A stretch of 8,765 nt of DNA from an uncultured Bacteroides sp. GTDB taxonomy: Bacteria; Bacteroidota; Bacteroidia; Bacteroidales; Bacteroidaceae. A program made the translations under genes and the position numbers. Within the stretch, counting starts at the first letter, position 1. The number at the start of each line of letters is the position of its first letter. The stretch is taken from positions 1 to 8,765 of the forward strand of contig CAUHML010000134.1 of the NCBI GenBank assembly GCA_959606905.1, read 5' to 3'. The notes below the pieces were generated by a model. It saw nothing but the letters and a program-made list of their open reading frames with translations, did not search any database and had not been told where the DNA came from. Shown piece after piece: positions 5,515 through 8,765 of this stretch.

Positions 5515-7512
5515 ATGAAAAGAAGTATTTTTTTAGTTTGTTTTGTTGTTTTCGGGGTTGTGTCATTGTCGGCAATTGGCTCGATAGTCTCTGTAGCACA
5601 GTCGGGTTGGCAGACTGATAGTATATCTTATGGTATATCTCGAATGGTTGATATTGCATCTTTGCCCCTGTTAGATCGTGGAATCTCTGTCCATTATGAA
5701 GGTAGTATTGATAAAAGAGGAAAGAATGCCGACTGGGACTGGAGTCTTTACCAGGATCAACGTGGAGAATGGGTAATATTTGATGTTGATGGTCCGGGAT
5801 GTATTTATAATCTTGTACAACATCGCTATATGAGTTCAAGTGATCCGCTCTTCCGTTTTTATTTTGATGGAGAAGAAACGCCTCGTTTTAGTTTACATTT
5901 ATCTGAATTCGGAGAGAAAGAGCCTTTTATAAAACCTTTGGCTGAAAGTTATATTGGTCCGTTTGATAACGGAAGAGGGCCCATACGTGTTGCACGGAGT
6001 TTTGTTCCAATGCCGTTTAACAAGGGCTGCCGTGTAACCACCGATGTGAAACTGGAAGGTTATGAAAGAACCAAAGGTGAAGGAGGTTGGGGACATGTTG
6101 TATACCACACTTATGCGGACAATGGTATCAAGACCTTTACCGGGAAGGAGAATTATGATACTTTGATACAATTATGGAAGAAACAAGGAAGTAATCTTTT
6201 GTGCAAAGATCAATTGGCATATCATCGTAAGTCGGAACAAAAGATTAATGCTGGCGAATCCATTACTTTATTGGATGAAAAAGGAGAGGGAGCTATTGGT
6301 TCTTTAAAATTTTATTTTCCGGAGATTAATGAGCAGCACTTGCAGGATGTATGGATTCATATGTTTTGGGATGCTCATCAGCAACCCGATATTTCATGTC
6401 CTTTAGCGTGTTTGGGAGGCAACTCTTTGGGCTTTCACGATACCAACTATTTGCTGTCAGGATATAACACAGACGGTTGGTTTTATAATTATTTTCCAAT
6501 GCCATATTGGAAGCATGCGAAGATAATAATTGAAAATCGTAGTGGCGTTCCTGTTTCTTTGGGATTCTCAGAAATAGCTGTTTCCAGGTCGGTTTATCCC
6601 ACATCTAATACCGGATACTTTCGTAATACACCATATTATACCCGAAAACATGTGGCAGGAATAGATAGTCCGATAGCTGCTATTCAAGGAAGAGGAAAGA
6701 TGGTTGCTGCTCATGTTACATGTCATGCCGAACGTTCACATATCATTTCTTGCGAGGGGGATGTTCGTGTATATATTGACGGCAAACGAACACCACAAGT
6801 TGAGAGTGACGGTTCTGAAAGTTATGTTTGTTATGGTTGGGGATTCCCGACCCCGCCTGAAGTGCATCCAATGGGAGGGTATGACGGTCTTTCGGATAAC
6901 CCATGGTCTATGACTCGTTTTTGTATAGGCGATAGTTATCCTTTCTATTCAGAACTGAAGTTTGGAATAGAGTCGGGCGAATATAACAATCAGTATTTGG
7001 AACACTCGGGTACTATATTCTATTATGGTCAAGATAAAAATGTACTGGTGAAAACTGATAGTTTGGATTTAAACTCTTCTCGTTCTATTAAACGGCACTC
7101 TTATAAAGCTATGGGTAATGTACGCAGAACAAAATTGGAAAGTTTCTTTGAGGGAAATGAGGATCGTATTTTATATGTAGGAGAAACCGTCCGGTTTGAA
7201 AGTTTTAGTAGTTTTAGAGTGAATATATCTTCTCAAAATGAAGGAGTGCGTTTGCGTAGGTTGAGCGACCAAAACGATGTTCGACAAGCAGCCCGTGTTT
7301 TTGTTGATGGTGAAGAGGTTACAGAACGTTTATGGTATGTAGCTGATAGTAACCCTTATAAACGCTGGCTGGAAGATGACTTTGAAATTCCAGCCAAGTA
7401 TACTAAGGGAAAGAAATCATTAAATATTCGTATCGTACCAGTTTCTATGTCTAAAGAGGGAAAAAATACTTGGAATGAAGCTGAATATCAGGTATTTTGT
7501 TATAATAATTAA
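5515..7512 (+). CDS. Secreted DUF2961 / glycoside hydrolase family 172 protein with an extra C-terminal domain
   Basis: DUF2961 proteins are the GH172 family, a double jelly-roll fold. Characterised members act on alpha-D-fructofuranosides and difructose dianhydride I, or on D-arabinofuranosides of D-arabinan. The 665-residue product has a signal peptide (about residues 1-28, MKRSIFLVCFVVFG..., no lipobox), implying periplasmic or secreted action. Family landmarks are DVDGPGCI (90-97), RFYFDGEETP (114-123), FVPMPFNKG (163-171), YFPMPYW (326-332), EGDVRVYIDG (414-423) and SDGSESY (431-437). Glu414 and Glu435 are 21 residues apart, the spacing I recall for the catalytic pair of the characterised Bifidobacterium enzyme (E270/E291), so the active site seems intact. 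The usual GTGTED motif is changed to SDGSES but keeps the glutamate. The jelly rolls end near residue 510, and about 540-665 forms a further beta-rich domain with GETVRFE and RVFVDGEEV that I cannot name. Many GH172 proteins are nearer 400 residues. The gene diverges from the GH5 gene and likely shares its control. The family is confident; the substrate is inferred. Confidence 0.87.
   Translation: MKRSIFLVCFVVFGVVSLSAIGSIVSVAQSGWQTDSISYGISRMVDIASLPLLDRGISVHYEGSIDKRGKNADWDWSLYQDQRGEWVIFDVDGPGCIYNLVQHRYMSSSDPLFRFYFDGEETPRFSLHLSEFGEKEPFIKPLAESYIGPFDNGRGPIRVARSFVPMPFNKGCRVTTDVKLEGYERTKGEGGWGHVVYHTYADNGIKTFTGKENYDTLIQLWKKQGSNLLCKDQLAYHRKSEQKINAGESITLLDEKGEGAIGSLKFYFPEINEQHLQDVWIHMFWDAHQQPDISCPLACLGGNSLGFHDTNYLLSGYNTDGWFYNYFPMPYWKHAKIIIENRSGVPVSLGFSEIAVSRSVYPTSNTGYFRNTPYYTRKHVAGIDSPIAAIQGRGKMVAAHVTCHAERSHIISCEGDVRVYIDGKRTPQVESDGSESYVCYGWGFPTPPEVHPMGGYDGLSDNPWSMTRFCIGDSYPFYSELKFGIESGEYNNQYLEHSGTIFYYGQDKNVLVKTDSLDLNSSRSIKRHSYKAMGNVRRTKLESFFEGNEDRILYVGETVRFESFSSFRVNISSQNEGVRLRRLSDQNDVRQAARVFVDGEEVTERLWYVADSNPYKRWLEDDFEIPAKYTKGKKSLNIRIVPVSMSKEGKNTWNEAEYQVFCYNN
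7509..7512. other. Overlapping stop codons of convergent genes (TTAA)
   Basis: The palindromic TTAA supplies TAA for the GH172 gene on the plus strand (7510-7512) and TAA for the exchanger on the minus strand (7509-7511). There is no intergenic space, so any terminator for either gene must lie inside the other gene's coding sequence. I see no strong hairpin with a U-tract on either side. Confidence 0.9.
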
Positions 7513-8498
7513 GTGTTATAAATCAGTATCACCGTGTACGCCACATAACAAAGTATCATAATCCCTCCTTCAATTCTCGTGATAGTTCTTTTGGCAAAGA
7601 ACAGCCCGAATAACCAGAGCAGAATACCGGAACCTACCAACGTAAACAGGTCGAAGTTGGTAATTCCGCTAAGACGGAGAGGAGTGATGCTGGCGCTACA
7701 TCCCAGTACAAAGAATATATTGAAGAGGTTACTACCGATCACATTTCCAATGGCAATTTCCGGATTCTTCTTTAATGCGGCAACGATAGACGTAGCCAGT
7801 TCAGGAAGGGAAGTACCTCCTGCGACCAGTGTCAGTCCGATAATCGATTCGCTGACACCCAGGTTGCGGGCGATGCCTGTGGCGCCGTCAACAAACAACT
7901 GACCTCCAAAAATGAGGGCAGCCAAACCTCCGATGATATAAAGAATGGATTTCCACCAGGGGAGTGATTTGATTTCTGTCTCCTCTTCTATGGTCGGAGC
8001 TTCTATCTGTCCCGCCTGTTCTGTTGTGCTCGGCTTGGAGGCGATGGCAAAGGTGTAACCCATGAAGATAACAAAAAAACAAAGCAATAATAAGCCGTCT
8101 ACTCTGTTCAGGATATTCTCCGGAGCTTTATCCAGGAATACATCATTGGCACAAATCAGCAAGACAATAGAAGAAAGTATGCAGAGTGGTATCTCTTTTC
8201 TAAGTGTATTGCGGGTGATGACAATCGGGGCGAATAAGGCCGTGCAGCCCACAATCATCAACGTATTGAAAATGTTACTTCCCACCACGTTGCCTATGGC
8301 AATATCCGCGCTGCCTTTGATGGCAGAAGATACACTGACCGTCAGTTCCGGGGCAGAAGTGCCGAATGCAACGATGGTAAGTCCGATCACGATGGGAGGG
8401 ATATGAAAACGCTTGGCTACCGAGGCGGCACCGTCTGTTAATCCGTTGGCTCCTAGAAGAATGAGGATTAATCCCCCGATAAGTAATAATATATTCAT
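7509..8498 (-). CDS. YrbG/CaxA-type sodium/calcium exchanger (inner membrane)
   Basis: This is a CaCA-superfamily antiporter that exchanges calcium (possibly with potassium) for sodium or protons across the inner membrane. The 329-residue product is almost entirely hydrophobic helices, about ten in two inverted halves. Each half carries the diagnostic alpha-repeat. The first has GTSAPE (46-51) followed by GNVVGSNIFN (69-78); the second has GTSLPE (228-233) followed by GNVIGSNLFN (251-260). The conserved Glu of each G-S-PE motif and the Asn of each GSN motif are the ion ligands. A hydrophilic, acidic loop (about 155-178, with EEETE) joins the halves. The ATG at 8498 is chosen because an upstream in-frame TTG at 8531 lies beyond a perfect -7 box (8519-8526), which would place transcription start downstream of it. 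The stop overlaps that of the convergent GH172 gene. It looks GC-richer than the PUL genes and functionally unrelated to them. Confidence 0.95.
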   Translation of the reverse strand: MNILLLIGGLILILLGANGLTDGAASVAKRFHIPPIVIGLTIVAFGTSAPELTVSVSSAIKGSADIAIGNVVGSNIFNTLMIVGCTALFAPIVITRNTLRKEIPLCILSSIVLLICANDVFLDKAPENILNRVDGLLLLCFFVIFMGYTFAIASKPSTTEQAGQIEAPTIEEETEIKSLPWWKSILYIIGGLAALIFGGQLFVDGATGIARNLGVSESIIGLTLVAGGTSLPELATSIVAALKKNPEIAIGNVIGSNLFNIFFVLGCSASITPLRLSGITNFDLFTLVGSGILLWLFGLFFAKRTITRIEGGIMILCYVAYTVILIYNT

Positions 8499-8518
8499 GC
8501 TTTTTTCTCTTTTAGTGG

Positions 8519-8552
8519 CAAAGATAATCAATTTGGAAATGGTAATGTCAAA
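8519..8552 (-). promoter_or_regulatory. Bacteroides-type promoter for the exchanger gene
   Basis: On the minus strand, TTTG (8552-8549) is followed after 22 bases by TATCTTTG (8526-8519), a perfect match to TAnnTTTG. Transcription would begin about 15-20 bases before the ATG at 8498, leaving a short leader with a purine-rich AAAAGAGAAAAAAG stretch that may serve in ribosome binding. The spacing is slightly longer than usual. Confidence 0.65.
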
Positions 8553-8625
8553 AACAATCCGTATGTTTGCTCTGTTTTTAATGAAATGTTAGATTAACCT
8601 TAATTATAATCAAGGAATATAAGGT

Positions 8626-8765
8626 ATGGAAATAAATAAAATAAAACGGTCGTTACTGGTGTTGTTCTTTTCTTTCCTGGCAATCGGGGCGCAAGCACAG
8701 TTGGAACAGGCGGTTAAGAAGATATTTGCCGGAGATACAATAACGGGCGGACATGTTCCTTTGAA
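8626..8765 (+). CDS. Unidentified secreted protein (N-terminal 46 residues; cut by window edge)
   Basis: The ATG at 8626 follows a plausible ribosome site (AAGG, 8621-8624, very close to the start) and opens a frame that runs to the window end without a stop. The product begins with a textbook type I signal peptide: MEINKIKR, a hydrophobic core LLVLLFSFLAIG, and an AQA cleavage site before QLEQAVKKIF, so it is exported to the periplasm or beyond. The visible mature part is too short to place in a family. The gene diverges from the exchanger across 127 bases, and no clear TAnnTTTG box was found for it there. Confidence 0.75.
   Translation, partial: MEINKIKRSLLVLFFSFLAIGAQAQLEQAVKKIFAGDTITGGHVPL

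Noticed and set aside
5513..5839. Minus-strand open frame opposite the start of the GH172 gene
   Set aside because: It is antisense to the signal peptide and first conserved motifs of GH172. Its composition looks random and no ribosome site is seen.
7514..7550. TGTTAT...ATAACA inverted repeat as a terminator for GH172
   Set aside because: The 6-bp A/T-rich stem has a 25-base loop and no U-tract, and it lies within the exchanger coding sequence, so it would not form a convincing terminator.
7579..8406. Plus-strand open frames inside the exchanger gene
   Set aside because: They mirror the two inverted alpha-repeats of the exchanger, so they are by-products of a membrane-protein gene rather than genes.
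1..8765. tRNA, rRNA, CRISPR array, insertion sequence or prophage
   Set aside because: No cloverleaf-like GTTCRA motif context, regular spaced repeats, transposase motifs or phage genes were seen on either strand.

Overview
The window looks like a piece of a Bacteroidales genome, most likely Bacteroides. The evidence is a SusC/SusD pair, promoter -7 boxes of the Bacteroides type (TAnnTTTG, usually followed by CA), weak Shine-Dalgarno sequences and AT-rich intergenic DNA. No species can be named from this sequence alone.

The layout from left to right is as follows. Positions 1-842 (minus) hold the N-terminal 280 residues of a SusD/RagB surface glycan-binding lipoprotein, cut by the left edge. 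Positions 855-4106 (minus) hold a complete SusC/RagA TonB-dependent transporter that is clearly co-transcribed with susD. Positions 4226-5209 (minus) hold a small secreted GH5 enzyme resembling GH5 subfamily 2 endoglucanases. It lies upstream of susC on the same strand, and both genes have their own likely promoter. Positions 5210-5514 are an AT-rich divergent promoter region with several dyads. Positions 5515-7512 (plus) hold a 665-residue secreted DUF2961/GH172 protein with the family's catalytic glutamate pair and an extra C-terminal domain. Positions 7509-8498 (minus) hold a YrbG/CaxA-type sodium/calcium exchanger. It converges on the GH172 gene, and the two stop codons overlap in the sequence TTAA. 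From 8626 to the right edge lies the start of a secreted protein that I cannot identify.

The first four genes read as one polysaccharide utilisation locus (PUL). SusD would capture a glycan at the surface and SusC would import it through the outer membrane. GH5 (backbone cleavage, probably beta-1,4-glucan-like) and GH172 (removal of D-arabinofuranosyl- or alpha-D-fructofuranosyl-type units, from known family members) would degrade it, probably in the periplasm, because neither carries a lipoprotein signal. The pairing of a GH5_2-like enzyme with a GH172 protein is the most interesting feature and suggests an unusual glycan target. No regulator (HTCS, SusR or ECF sigma/anti-sigma pair) is visible, and the SusC lacks an N-terminal STN signalling domain. 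Control therefore probably comes from outside the window, possibly acting on the dyads between the GH5 and GH172 genes. The exchanger and the right-hand gene look like unrelated housekeeping neighbours, so the PUL probably ends at about position 7512.
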